A DNA stretch of 64,000 nucleotides from Berberis thunbergii. Its lineage: Eukaryota; Streptophyta; Magnoliopsida; Ranunculales; Berberidaceae. Position numbers and translations under genes: made by a program. A model generated the notes under the pieces. That model was not told the origin of the DNA and did not search any database. It worked only from the letters and a program-made list of their open reading frames with translations. This document shows positions 25,501 through 34,697 of the stretch, piece after piece; the first letter of the stretch is position 1; each line of letters begins with the position of its first letter. The stretch covers positions 62,001 through 126,000 of the forward strand of contig QNQO01002091.1 of NCBI GenBank assembly GCA_003290165.1, written 5' to 3'.

Positions 25501-27068
25501 AGAGATTTCCAAACCGAGGGAAATACCAATGAGGACCCTAAAAAGAAAAGAAAAAAAACAATACAGAACGATTTTATTTTTGGTTATTTTTTACTTCCAA
25601 AACTAACCTTGTAAGATTTCTCCATAGTCAAGTTATTGTCTTTATTGCTTTGTTTTTTTTAATGCAAAAAAAATCCAATTTATTTATAATGAAAGTAGAT
25701 AGAGAGATCACTGGAACAGAGAATAAAAGATGATTGTATGAGTTAATTGTTGAAAATAAACTGACCTCCCCGAACATAAACCTATCAAATCTGTCTTTAA
25801 TTACTTCGTGAGCAGACTCACAAGTTGTCAATGCATTATTTAGTATTGATGCTACTAGATAAGAGATATGAAAGTGATTGTCTCCATGATACGATTCACA
25901 GTTTTGTGTTTAGCGATGAAGTTGTTCCAGAGTTTTCATTGAAAACTTAGGTTATTGAGAAATTTTCTTTATTATTCAATTTCTTTTCACCAGTATTTTG
26001 CTTCCATGTAGGGTTACATCAATCTCATGCAAACAGGAATTCCACAAAACATTTACAAATTACATAACTTTTCAGTACCATAACATTGTGCATACTAATG
26101 ACATGAAAGACTAAGAACTTAAATATTCATGCTTGTGTTTATGATAACAGACCACCCAATCAAACAAGGAATTTCTTTTAAAAGCATTAAAAAGAAAGAT
26201 TCAAAACGATCCAGTACTGGATTTTCCTATACTTACTCTTGTAATCACTCCATGTCCCATGAGAAAATAGTCGGAGCAGGTCCAGAAATGTAGAATGCTC
26301 AGTCCCCCGTAGCTACATTGAATAACAAAATAATAGTAAACAGAGGGAGAATAGCACATCCACCAACTAAGTATGATGAAGTGATCTTCATATATGAATA
26401 ACACAAGATAGCACATTGTAATAAGATCGTTAAAGCATGCCCTGACACACTCTGCACGAATGGGATGTCTATAAATATCATAATCAGAAAATATGCACTG
26501 TTTGAAGCCTTGACGGCGAACATGACTCTGAGTTCTCCCTCACACTCAAACCCTAATCAATGTAATATACATTGGCTCCTCTCCTAATGTCCGCGCGCAA
26601 AACCCTAGGTTTCCCTCAATCTAATTGGGTCCTCAAAATAGCTAGATTTTTCATAAGTCACTTAATAGTGTTTCATTTCATTGATTGAAACACAATCGTT
26701 CCCACATCTAAACCTACACTTACCTATGATTACCAATCAATGGTGCCACAAAATTGATTAAACAAAAAAAATTAAAAAACCTAAAATAAAACGAAAAACC
26801 CACCCAACACACTAATAGCATCGAATAAAAAAACCCAAAAAAAATAGATTAGTGTGTTTATGCAAAACCTTGAAACTGAAAATAAGAAAAAGTAGGCAGA
26901 GATTCAAACCTCTGCAAGGTTGGGAACAGAAAGGATCTCAGAAAACGCAAAGAGAGAAGGATGGGAAGTGGCCTCAACAATTAGACTAGAGAGAGATGAC
27001 CCTTTGTGATTCTCAGCCTGTTTCACGAAATACTCGATCACCTCCGCTTGTTTCTGCTCGATGTCCAT
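8593..27068 (-). CDS. CSN7: COP9 signalosome complex subunit 7
   Basis: Nine exons on the minus strand, all with GT-AG borders: 27068-26910, 26312-26237, 17762-17674, 13365-13276, 12464-12420, 12309-12239, 10421-10283, 8878-8787, 8614-8593. Lengths are 159+76+89+90+45+71+139+92+22 = 783 nt, giving 260 aa and TAG; to my knowledge this is the length of Arabidopsis CSN7. The protein starts [18 protein letters not shown]. Its PCI region spans about residues 30-160 and includes [47 protein letters not shown] and [15 protein letters not shown] charged helix follows at about 178-223 ([18 protein letters not shown]), then DFRGHEE and the basic tail [18 protein letters not shown]7 is a PCI subunit of the complex that removes NEDD8 from cullins and represses photomorphogenesis (COP/DET/FUS class). 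The introns are 597, 8474, 4308, 811, 110, 1817, 1404 and 172 bp; the large ones are inflated by transposable elements. All phases join correctly, so the gene looks functional. Confidence 0.96.
9099..9318. repeat. 110-bp perfect tandem duplication in CSN7 intron 7
   Basis: 9099-9208 and 9209-9318 are a head-to-tail pair; each runs from 'cgagaatgag' to 'attgtggt'. I see no difference between the copies, so the event is recent or an assembly duplication. Confidence 0.85.
9602..9681. repeat. Inverted repeat with 19-bp perfect arms
   Basis: The arm at 9602-9620 (caatgcagtgtgaggtgat) is the exact reverse complement of 9663-9681, with a 42-nt loop. RNA from either strand could fold here. It lies in CSN7 intron 7. 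It may be the end of a small MITE, since no coding sequence is associated with it. Confidence 0.7.
10921..11674. mobile_element. Non-autonomous hAT-like element in CSN7 intron 6
   Basis: A 754-bp element flanked by a perfect 8-bp target duplication, ACACCTCT, at 10913-10920 and 11675-11682. The ends are imperfect inverted repeats: the left starts CAGTGTAGTCAAGGCG, and the right, read inward on the other strand, starts CATTGTAATTAAGGCG. Both subterminal regions are GC-rich with repeated GGCG/CGCC words (10930-11070 and 11600-11660), while the centre is AT-rich. The 8-bp duplication and CA-G-type ends fit hAT. There is no transposase. Confidence 0.88.
11775..11865. repeat. Low-complexity TA / AAAAT / AAT repeats
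   Basis: A simple repeat in CSN7 intron 6 just beyond the hAT-like element: (TA)n at about 11786-11800, then AAAAT units and AAT units. Confidence 0.7.
13474..13575. repeat. (AAT)n / (ATT)n microsatellite, self-complementary
   Basis: About 30 bp of AAT repeats runs directly into about 30 bp of ATT repeats, followed by a looser mix, in CSN7 intron 3. The two halves are complementary, so the tract can form a hairpin or cruciform. Confidence 0.85.
13888..15694 (+). mobile_element. 5'-truncated RTE-like LINE, decayed, antisense in CSN7 intron 3
   Basis: 13888-14166 matches the region before the reverse transcriptase of plant RTE-type LINEs ([19 protein letters not shown]). 14233-14934 is most of the [71 protein letters not shown] and the catalytic box FADDIVL. 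The first catalytic block, usually DLEKAYDRVP, reads [10 protein letters not shown]. Beyond the stop at 14932 the C-terminal portion continues in shifted frames (YLGSIIQ-like near 15100, then [11 protein letters not shown] near 15340). The element ends with ..CCCCGAAAATATC..AATGGGCTTTGATGATGATGAT, a short tandem tail typical of RTE elements. No endonuclease domain is present, and several stops and shifts break the frame. Confidence 0.85.
16396..17430 (+). mobile_element. 5'-truncated L1-type LINE 3' end with poly-A tail
   Basis: Broken reading frames give the region after the RT seen in plant L1 LINEs (zf-RVT-like): [13 protein letters not shown] near 16450, [14 protein letters not shown] near 16580, [14 protein letters not shown] near 16820, and [15 protein letters not shown] near 17165. 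About 23 A residues end the element at 17408-17430. There is no RT domain, so the copy was 5'-truncated on insertion. It lies in CSN7 intron 3, antisense to the gene and 700 bp beyond the RTE-like copy. Confidence 0.7.
17763..19599. other. CSN7 intron 2, part nearest exon 3
   Basis: No gene is seen. A G-run lies at about 18119-18131. From about 19441, 'ggggtgggcatggtccgg' starts a segment rich in CCGG and GGTTCG words that may be the left part of an older MITE-like element interrupted by the hAT insertion at 19600; a similar CCGGACCG-rich segment lies at 24535-24590. Confidence 0.35.
19998..23134 (+). pseudogene. hAT transposase (BED finger, DUF659, hAT dimerisation), three disabling changes
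   Basis: The inferred exons are 19998-20025 (MASSSTPGP), 20883-22438 and 22519-23134. A BED zinc finger follows the start: [11 protein letters not shown], then WKCNYC, then RLKHHL, near 20900-21020. A DUF659-like region includes [20 protein letters not shown] and [13 protein letters not shown] and ends near [16 protein letters not shown]. The C-terminal dimerisation region is [21 protein letters not shown]. Disabling changes are a G-run at 20942-20949 one base short for the frame, a one-base loss near 21371, and a TGA at 21900-21902 where Trp is expected. So few defects imply recent loss of function or sequence errors in homopolymers. Confidence 0.85.
20446..20580. repeat. Short tandem repeat with T-runs inside the hAT first intron
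   Basis: A unit of about 57 bp, gcaagttgaatactctgaat... followed by a run of 16-19 T, occurs twice in a row, with a third partial start at 20581. It lies between hAT transposase exons 1 and 2. Confidence 0.75.
23527..26236. other. CSN7 intron 2, part nearest exon 2
   Basis: After the hAT target duplication comes possible captured-gene sequence (23760-24400, listed separately). A CCGG-rich segment lies at 24535-24590 and a (TC)n tract at about 25186-25215. No other gene is seen between 24600 and 26236. Confidence 0.35.
23893..24049 (+). other. Possible small captured ORF interrupted by a stop
   Basis: ATG at 23896 opens [12 protein letters not shown] and then TAG; the same frame continues for 35 more codons ([12 protein letters not shown]..) to a second TAG near 24040. 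Upstream are a TATA-like 'tataaaaagg' at about 23757 and a (CTA)n leader at 23812-23835, an arrangement like a real 5' UTR. I do not recognise the product. A 38-bp segment (catccaattgatttgatggt..) is repeated at about 24069 and 24158. It may be a gene fragment carried by a transposon. Confidence 0.25.
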
Positions 27069-27632
27069 CTTAGATAGAGAACAGAACACAGAAAACGAAG
27101 AAGAGTTCAGAGACCCAAAATGTTCCAACCCATTCACCAGAAAACCTAGATGGAGACTGAGGAAGGTCTATTTCTCGATGAAAAAATCGACTTGGTGAAC
27201 AAAGTAAGGAGGGGTTTCGAAGAACAAGTCCAAAGCAGAGAGAGTTCTTCGATTCTTATTTCGTGTGATGCGAATTTTCCAATTTGGGCTATAAGCATGT
27301 ATTGGTGGTGGATATAAACACCCCCTTACCCCCTTCTTAGATTTTAGTCCCCCCATCACTCCCGGAACAAATATGTTAGTTATATCGCGTGACGGTGAAG
27401 ATAAAAGAAAAAATAACAATTCTAGTCAGTCAGGTTTGCTAGCCACTTTTAGGTAAAGTCTTGGCTTTTTTATAATTTACCCCCCCCCCCCCCCCCCCAT
27501 TTCTATAGGTGGTGTTTGTGATTGTGTTTTAAAGATAATGGGTAAAAAGTGTAAAAAAAAAAAACCAAAACTTGACGAAAAAGTGACTAGCAAACCTGGC
27601 TGGCTAAAATTACTTGAGAAAGTTTGTGGAAA
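27069..27632. promoter_or_regulatory. 5' flank of CSN7
   Basis: The CSN7 leader and promoter must lie here on the minus strand. Reading continues in frame upstream of the chosen ATG to another ATG at 27137, but MDIEQKQAE is the family N-terminus. A run of 19 C at 27480-27498 is the only striking element; no clear TATA box is seen. Confidence 0.4.
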
Positions 27633-28998
27633 TTTAGGTTATTTATATTATCTGACAAGGTCTTTTTCATTTTGTTTGACAAAAAAAATGGAAGTGTTTT
27701 TCTCATCGGTGAAAATATTGATTTTTTAGATAGTTTAAGGTATAAATTTTTAAGAAACTCCATCTCTCTAGCAACTTTTATTCTAGGAAAAAATGTCACT
27801 TGTCATTTCTTCACTATCTTTTCATTTTTCATAATTGTAGTTTAATGTGATTCACATGCTAATCTCATTGTTCAATTTTCTCCACACATCGGTATGTCTA
27901 ATTCCTAATTGAAGCATGTTAGACCAAATCCTATTAGTAAATTGATTTAATTTTCATTTCACATAGATAACATAACATATATAATCATACTAGCACATAA
28001 AATATAATTTTTCTTGAGTGCTCTTAATATTTTGTGATCATTTCCCAAAGTTAGAACTTAAAAATTAAAGAATTTATGTTATCATAACAAATGGAAAATT
28101 TATATGAGAGAATGTATGAATTAGGAAAAGTTCATAGGTGAGATACAGCAAAAAAAAATAAAAAAAATTATTTCTTCACACTTCCTATTTTATTTTTATT
28201 TTTTTATATTCATCAAGTGAAAAGCTATTGCTATTTTGATTGGAATGCCATGAAGTTCTTCCTGGAAGTTTGGGGCATGATTGTGAGTTTAATGTATTCC
28301 AAACAACTTCTTTATTTATGATATAAAGACCCTAGAAAAAAACATATTTTCTTATCGCCCCAAACCTTCTCATTTTAAGGGTGAAATATCTCACTTTTAG
28401 GATCTATAAAGAAGTGAAGTTCTAAGCTCAAACATTTGTCTAATCCGTCTATATGAGAGACATTGCTAGAGAAGCCATTGAGTGTTAGCCTGCCAAACTC
28501 GCTTTACCACGTGTGGATTTAAAATTTTGAGGTAGAACTTGTATGGGTAAGTATCTCCCGGAGACGTTGAACATGTGGTAAGACTTGGATATATTGCTTC
28601 CCATATAATGTTTATCCTAAGCAACTAACAATATTACCAATCAGGTAAAGTGTTTTGTGGTTAATGCACTAGTATAACTATATTACTAGAAATGTTGTGC
28701 TATTATTGTACATATTTGCAAGCAACTCCATGCTGGACCTAAAGCAGTACATGATTTAAAGCGTCTAGTATTCAACTAGTTACACCAGAAGTGTCTGGTG
28801 CATAACAAAATATACAAATGATAAATACATTGAAAGATTATCGAAATATCTTGTAAAATGAGTATAAATAATGGTGTACTTGTTTAATTTTACATACTTG
28901 AATTTATGCTAAGGTTTTCAATTGATTTTTGTTGAGATTGGAATCGAAATGTTCTACTCATTGAGTTGTGTCGCCATGATGATATACTTAACAAGGTC
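27633..28998. repeat. 1.36-kb direct repeat, copy A
   Basis: The first of two adjacent copies, about 98-99% alike by eye, offset by 1366 bp. It contains no reading frame of note. I find no TG..CA ends, primer-binding site or internal domain, so it is not obviously a pair of LTRs. Confidence 0.88.
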
Positions 28999-30360
28999 TT
29001 TAGGTTATTTATATTATCTAACAAGGTCTTTTTCATTTTGTTTGACAAAAAAATGGAAGTGTTTTTCTCATTGGTGAAAATATTGATTTTTTAGATAGTT
29101 TAAGGTATAAATTTTTAAGAAACTCCATCTCTCTAGCAACTTTTATTCTAGGAAAAAATGTCACTTGTCATTTCTTCACTATCTTTTCATTTTTCATAAT
29201 TGTAGTTTAATGTGATTCACATGCTAATCTCATTGTTCAATTTTCTCCACACATCGGTATGTTTAATTCCTAATTGAAGCATGTTAGACCAAATCCTATT
29301 AGTAAATTGATTTAATTTTCATTTCACATAGATAACATAACATATATAATCATACTAGCACATAAAATATGATTTTCTTGAGTGCTCTTAATATTTTGTG
29401 ATCATTTCCCAAAGTTAGAACTTACAAATTAAAGAAATTTATGTTATCATAACAAATGGAAAATTTATATGAGAGAATGTATGAATTAGGAAAAGTTCAT
29501 AGGTGAGATACAGCAAAATAAATAAATAAAAAATTATTTCTTCACACTTCCTATTTTATTTTATTTTTTTATATTCATCAAGTGAAAAGCTATTGCTATT
29601 TTGATTGGAATGCCATGAAGTTCTTCCTGGAAGTTTGGGGCATGATTGTGAGTTTAATGTATTCCAAACAACTTCTTTATTTATGATATAAAGACCCTAG
29701 AAAAAAACATATTTTCTTATCGCCCCAAACCTTCTCATTTTAAGGGTGAAATATCTCACTTTTAGGATCTATAAAGAAGTGAAGTTCTAAGCTCAAACAT
29801 TTGTCTAATCCGTCTATATGAGAGACATTGCTAGAGAAGCCATTGAGTGTTAGCCTGCCAAACTCGCTTTACCACGTGTGGATTTAAAATTTTGAGGTAG
29901 AACTTGTATGGGGTAAGTATCACCCGGAGACGTTGAACATGTGGTAAGACTTGGATATATTGCTTCCCATATAATGTTTATCCTAAGCAACTAACAATAT
30001 TACCAATCAAGTAAAGTGTTTTGTGGTTAATGCACTAGTATAACTATATTACTAGAAATGTTGTGCTATTATTGTACATATTTGCAAGCAACTCCATGCT
30101 GGACCTAAAGCAGTACATGATTTTAAAGCGTCTAGTATTCAACTAGTTACACCAGAAGTGTCTGGTGCATAACAAAATATACAAATGATAAATACATTGA
30201 AGATTATCGAAATATCTTGTAAAATGAGTATAAATAATGGTGTACTTGTTTAATTTTACATACTTGAATTTATGCTAAGGTTTTCAATTGATTTTTGTTG
30301 AGATTGGAATCGAAATGTTCTACTCATTGAGTTGTGTCGCCATGATGATATACTTAACAA
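28999..30360. repeat. 1.36-kb direct repeat, copy B
   Basis: The second copy; both end with 'gatatacttaacaa'. Differences from copy A are scattered single bases and A/T-run length changes. The junction lies in 'aacaaggtctttaggttattt', and 'aacaaggtcttt' recurs about 30 bp into the copy, so short homology may have guided the duplication. Confidence 0.88.
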
Positions 30361-30397
30361 TTTTTGTTTAAACCAACCGGTGGAGGATAATTATATA

Positions 30398-30650
30398 GGG
30401 GTGTATTCAATTAAGCATTGTGAAGGATTTTAAATCCAGGGGTATTCAATTAAGTATTTGAAATAATCTATCTAAGTATAGGGGTATTCAATATGGATTT
30501 AAAATAATTGTTTCAAAATCCATCAAAATCAGGGGATATTCATTTCATGCTTTTCAAAAGTCCACCAAATCAGGAGGTATTAAAAAATGAGTGGATTTTG
30601 ATTAATTTGTTAAAGTTGTGGATTTTGAAGGATTTTTAGTGAAAAATATA
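30398..30650. repeat. MITE-like end with repeated 'ggggtattcaatt' and 'ggatttt' words
   Basis: 'ggggtgtattcaattaa' at 30398 is followed by further '(g)gggtattcaa' at about 30440 and 30481 and many 'ggatttt/aaaatcc' words. Inverted-sense 'aaaatcc' clusters occur at 31990-32110 and inside every array unit. This suggests a transposon subterminal region; no partner end was identified. Confidence 0.4.
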
Positions 30651-31174
30651 AATAAAAAGAGTCATTTCAAATCTTACCCGGCCTCCCCATCATATTTCAA
30701 CGGATTTGTATTATCTCGCTCCTTCCCCTTTTCCCCTCTCTCTCATTCCTCCTTTTTTTCTCTATCTTCTTATAGGGTTCTTGTTCTTTATGATGAAGAT
30801 CAACAAACGCTCCCATTTCAATATCAATTGAACCCATCATCCATTTTTTTACGAATTTACCCCTCCTACCAAACCCATTGTCAGTGCTCAATAGCTTTGA
30901 ATTGATTGCAAGCAAAATGTACACAAACAATGAAGAAGACTAGAAAGGGAATGAGTGAAAGTTTATTTTGCATATATATATTCTTTCGATTAAAGGTGAA
31001 AAAAAATACTACAGTTGAATATAGAAACAGCTAGTGCATCCACTATTTCAACCATGCATCCCTGTCACAATCGGACTCACTAACATCCATACATGCATAC
31101 AACTACTACTGCAAAACACATAACATTTAATATTTCAACGAGGCTTTCAGATTTGTGATTTTTGATGTCCTTTT

Positions 31175-31660
31175 CATATTTTGTCTATGTTCCTTTGCTA
31201 TGGTGTAGTTAAAGCACGTCATTTGTTTGATGAAATGTCTCATAAAAAATATTACTTCTATCAACATATTGATTTCCGTTTATAAGGTAAATACCATTAT
31301 GAAGAATATGGTCATTCAGATTCATGTCATATTGTTAAATTGGGTGATGGATCATCACTTGCCTTGCAACACTTTGGTTTGATTCTCACTGTAAATGTCC
31401 ACTCTGTCTTCAATTAGCTTCTTAGGTTTTTGGTTTCAATAATAAGGAATTCTCATACTCTAGCATCCTAAGCATTACTGCAATAATAAAGTATGAAAAG
31501 AATACTAAAGCTTTTCGAGAAAATTTCATTTCATTTTTTGCTCCAAATCCATCGGATTGCTTATATTCCTATTATAAAAAAAATACAAGGAGGTTCATTA
31601 TCTCGTAATCAAAATTGGAATAGAGTTGGATGAGTTGCAAGTATGAAAATGGGAGAAATG
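31175..31660 (+). pseudogene. PPR-protein relic, copy A
   Basis: The sequence reads KARHLFDEMSHK in one frame, a typical pentatricopeptide (PPR) repeat phrase, followed in shifted frames by stretches like CHIVKLGDGSSL and a PPR-like IHYLVIKFG (better seen in copy B). Stops and shifts break it throughout. About 450 bp match 34215-34697, so this relic was duplicated with its surroundings. Confidence 0.55.
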
Positions 31661-31859
31661 GTTGCAAGGGAACCCCAAATGGAATCGATTTGTATATTGC
31701 TATTCGATATTTATGTTGCCAAAGGGACGTGGGAAGATGTTGCTAAGGTTAGGGCAATAATGTATAGTAAACGTATAAAAAAGAGTTTGGGTGTAGTTGG
31801 GTAGAGGTCGATGTACAGGTCCATGTTTTTTTTTTCTCTAAAGATGGATCTCATTCAAA

Positions 31860-32340
31860 GGTCGTAGAGATCTATTGAAAATTAGATGAACTGAGTGAGA
31901 ACTGATTTCAGCCAGAGCAGGTTTCAACAATGATTTCAGTGGCGGTGTCTTTCATGGCTTTCTATAACTAATAAAAAATTCATAACAATCCATAGAAATC
32001 TGTAAGAATCCTTTAAAATCCATAAAAACCATGTGGATTTCGTAAAATCCATTAAAATCCTTTGAAATTCTTTAAAATCCAAGGGTTTTAAAATCCTTCA
32101 AAATCCATGTGAGAACTAAGAATTAGGTTTTCATCTAAGTTTGTATTTATCATATGTATTTTGACATGTATTGTTTGTACCAGTTTTTACATAACGATGT
32201 AAGAAAACTTTGTAATTTTTTTATTAGATTTATTTACGTGGGCATTGACACTTTGTAAGAAAATCTCGGAATGGGCTTTGATGATGATGATGATTTATTT
32301 TACTGGGCAATGACACTTTGTAATCCTTTTATCCACATAG
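31860..32340. repeat. Diverged fragment of the array unit, with a LINE-tail insertion
   Basis: This matches the part of the array unit at about 35330-35700: 'gaactgatttcag', the 'aaaatcc' cluster, 'catctaagtttgtatttatc', and 'acataacgatgtaagaaaac'. Near 32255-32300 it holds 'aatctcggaatgggctttga' followed by TGA repeats, an RTE-LINE 3' end. The flanks on both sides read nearly the same, ending '..gacactttgtaa', as if they were a long target duplication. The array units have no such insertion here. Confidence 0.65.
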
Positions 32341-32349
32341 GATTAGGAT

Positions 32350-33718
32350 CATCTGCTTCCCCAAACTCCAGACGTGAAAATTTAACAAACATAAACATTA
32401 AATAAAATATAACATACACAAAACTCTAATCGGGTAACTCTTTGAAGATGACTGCTCCATAAAATAACCGCCAAAGATGCCGCCCCAAAACTCTATAACC
32501 TGATAAATGCCAAATGGCTACGTTCTAATAAGAACGTACCCAAGAAGCGTAAACTACTTGGGTCAGCGAGGTAGCTGTATGAGTAATCTCCATCCTTATA
32601 AAATAAATAATTTACAAAAAAATATTTTTATAAAAAAATCCATATCACTTATTAGGTATAAAAAAATATATTCAAGCTTATTAGGTATAAAAAAATCCAT
32701 ATCACTTACAAATTATTTTCCAAGCAAAAATATATGAAAAGATAATGGAGGAAAACTCACTAATTTCTACCAAAACTTTTATATACATGGATTTTTAAAA
32801 TTCAATCAGTGACAGTTGGTTCTGCCTCGAGGGAGATCTAATTGTTGGATTAACTCCACACTATGCTTTTAATCGTGTGTTATTAATCTAAGGATTTAAT
32901 TTAAATATTCTACTCTATAAGGTCTCGATCCACGGAAAATACTAGACTGCACAAAACTGTATTTATTGCTGGATTTAAATAAAAACCTAGTTGTATGTTT
33001 TCCTTTTAACTCAACCAATTCCTACAAAATACAATAAAAATTTCAGATTTCAGATTTATATTTGTATTAAACTCTAACCTTACTCAATTGATTAATCAAA
33101 AAAATAAAAGAGAACGAAAAAGACTCACGGTGTCATGTATTATTTTTCTTTTTCTTCTTGTTTCACCTCTTTCCCCTAATTATTTACGTAAGTTCTCCAT
33201 TATTTTTCTGTAAAAAAAAAAAGAAAAAAAAGAATGAGGCTAGGTTTTGCCAACTCTTTATAAAGCTCTAATTAGGTTTCCTAATTTTATTTTATTTTTG
33301 CTAAATGTACACAAACTTCTACTCAATTTAACACTAAAATAAAACAAGTTTTACACATTAGAAATTTAATACATTACAAATTATAATTAAATATTATTTA
33401 TATTTGTGTAATTATGGGTATTACAATATTACACACCTCAAAAGAATCTCGTCCCGATATTCGAATGGTAAGAAAACAATGTGAATTTAAAAAAAAAAGA
33501 AATTGACAAAGAAATAGCTTTAAAATATATATACTTTCATATTAAAAGTTATTCAAATCTTATACTTATAGAAAATTTTCACTCATACAAAGTCATGCAT
33601 CAAAACATGCACAGATACGAGTTTGTCACTTGCGTATATATAATATTTTAATTATTAATACAAAAATAAATTGAAACACTTCATATACAAACATATTTAT
33701 AAGTACATTGAAAAAGTA
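32350..33718. other. Transposon-derived intergenic DNA, possible Ty3/gypsy LTR fragment
   Basis: No gene is seen. 'GGGTATTACA' at about 33418 is followed by 'cacacctcaaaagaatctcgtcccgat', which on the minus strand resembles the polypurine end of a Ty3/gypsy element running into an LTR that starts TGTAATACCC. The same decamer recurs at 33719. I could not define a full element. Confidence 0.35.
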
Positions 33719-34190
33719 AGGGTATTACAATGGATCTGCTATTAGTGCTTCTGGATTCAACTTGAGTCACCACTGTATGATGGATCTGGTTCTTCAACAA
33801 CAACAGAAACATAGTGAACAACTTAGCCTGTAGGATTACTGGATCAACTGCTGTGCTATAGGATTTTACTAAAGCCGGTTTAATGTTGAAAATTTTTAAT
33901 GTCAAATATCTAGTTAATTTCAATGAAAAAAACCAAGATTTTTTTAGGACTAAATTTAATTCCTTCATCTTTACATTCTTCAAACTAATTTGAACTAAAT
34001 GGAGTCATGAATACACTCCCAGTGACCCATAAATAGTTTTAGTTGAGATATCTCACAGACTAGAACGCATCGTTCCAACTCGCATTTGTTTACTGCTGAA
34101 TATCGAGCTTTTCTGTCACTGTATTCACAATCAAACTGAACATTCAACGATTTCAAAGCTAAATTCATGATATGAGCACCCATTAAATTA
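33719..34190. repeat. Diverged fragment of the array unit (long-form segment)
   Basis: This matches 34945-35320, including 'ggatctgct..tagtgcttctgg', 'cttagcctgtaggat', 'aattccttcatctttacattc' and 'agactagaacgcatcgttcc'. It contains the segment missing from short array units, so the long form is ancestral. Confidence 0.75.
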
Positions 34191-34214
34191 TGAATTAGAA
34201 ATACTGGGTAATAT

Positions 34215-34697
34215 TATTCGTATTTTGTTTGTGTTCCTTTGCTATGGTGTAGTTAAAGGACCCATTTGTTTGATGAAATGTCTCACAAAAATATTATTTA
34301 TATCAACATATTGATTTCCATTTATAAGGTAAATACCACTATGAAGAATATGGTCATTCAGATTCATGTCATATTGTTAAATTGGGTGATGGATCAATAC
34401 TTGCCTTACAACACTTTGGTTTGATTCTTAATTAAATGTCACTGTCTTCAATTAGCTTATCAGTTTTTGGTTTCAATAATAAGGAATTTTCATACTTTAG
34501 CATCCTAAGCAATACTGCAATAATAAAGTCTGAGAAGAATACTAAAGCTTTTCGAGAAAATTTTATATCATTTTTGCTCCAAATCCATCGGATTGCTTAT
34601 ATTCCTATTAGAAAGAAAAAAAAATACAAGGAGATTCATTATCTTGTAATCAAATTTGGAACAGAGTTGGATGAGTTGCAAGTATGAAAATGGGAGA
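34215..34697 (+). pseudogene. PPR-protein relic, copy B
   Basis: The partner of 31175-31660. Its longest open stretch, 34436-34687, gives FGFNNKEFSY..ILSNTAIIKSEKNTKAF and ends EIHYLVIKFGTELDELQV, which recalls the inter-repeat phrases of E/DYW-class PPR proteins. Array homology starts immediately after it, at about 34698. Confidence 0.55.

Noticed and set aside
26299..26523. Hydrophobic minus-strand frame as a small membrane protein
   Set aside because: It overlaps CSN7 intron 1 and the start of exon 2 in the wrong frame; the exon 2 assignment ([16 protein letters not shown]) explains the region.
27068..27137. Upstream in-frame ATG at 27137 as the CSN7 start
   Set aside because: It adds 23 residues absent from the family as I know it; MDIEQKQAE is the expected N-terminus and gives the expected 260 aa.
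27633..30360. Pair of LTRs of a retrotransposon
   Set aside because: The copies abut with no internal domain, no primer-binding site and no TG..CA ends.
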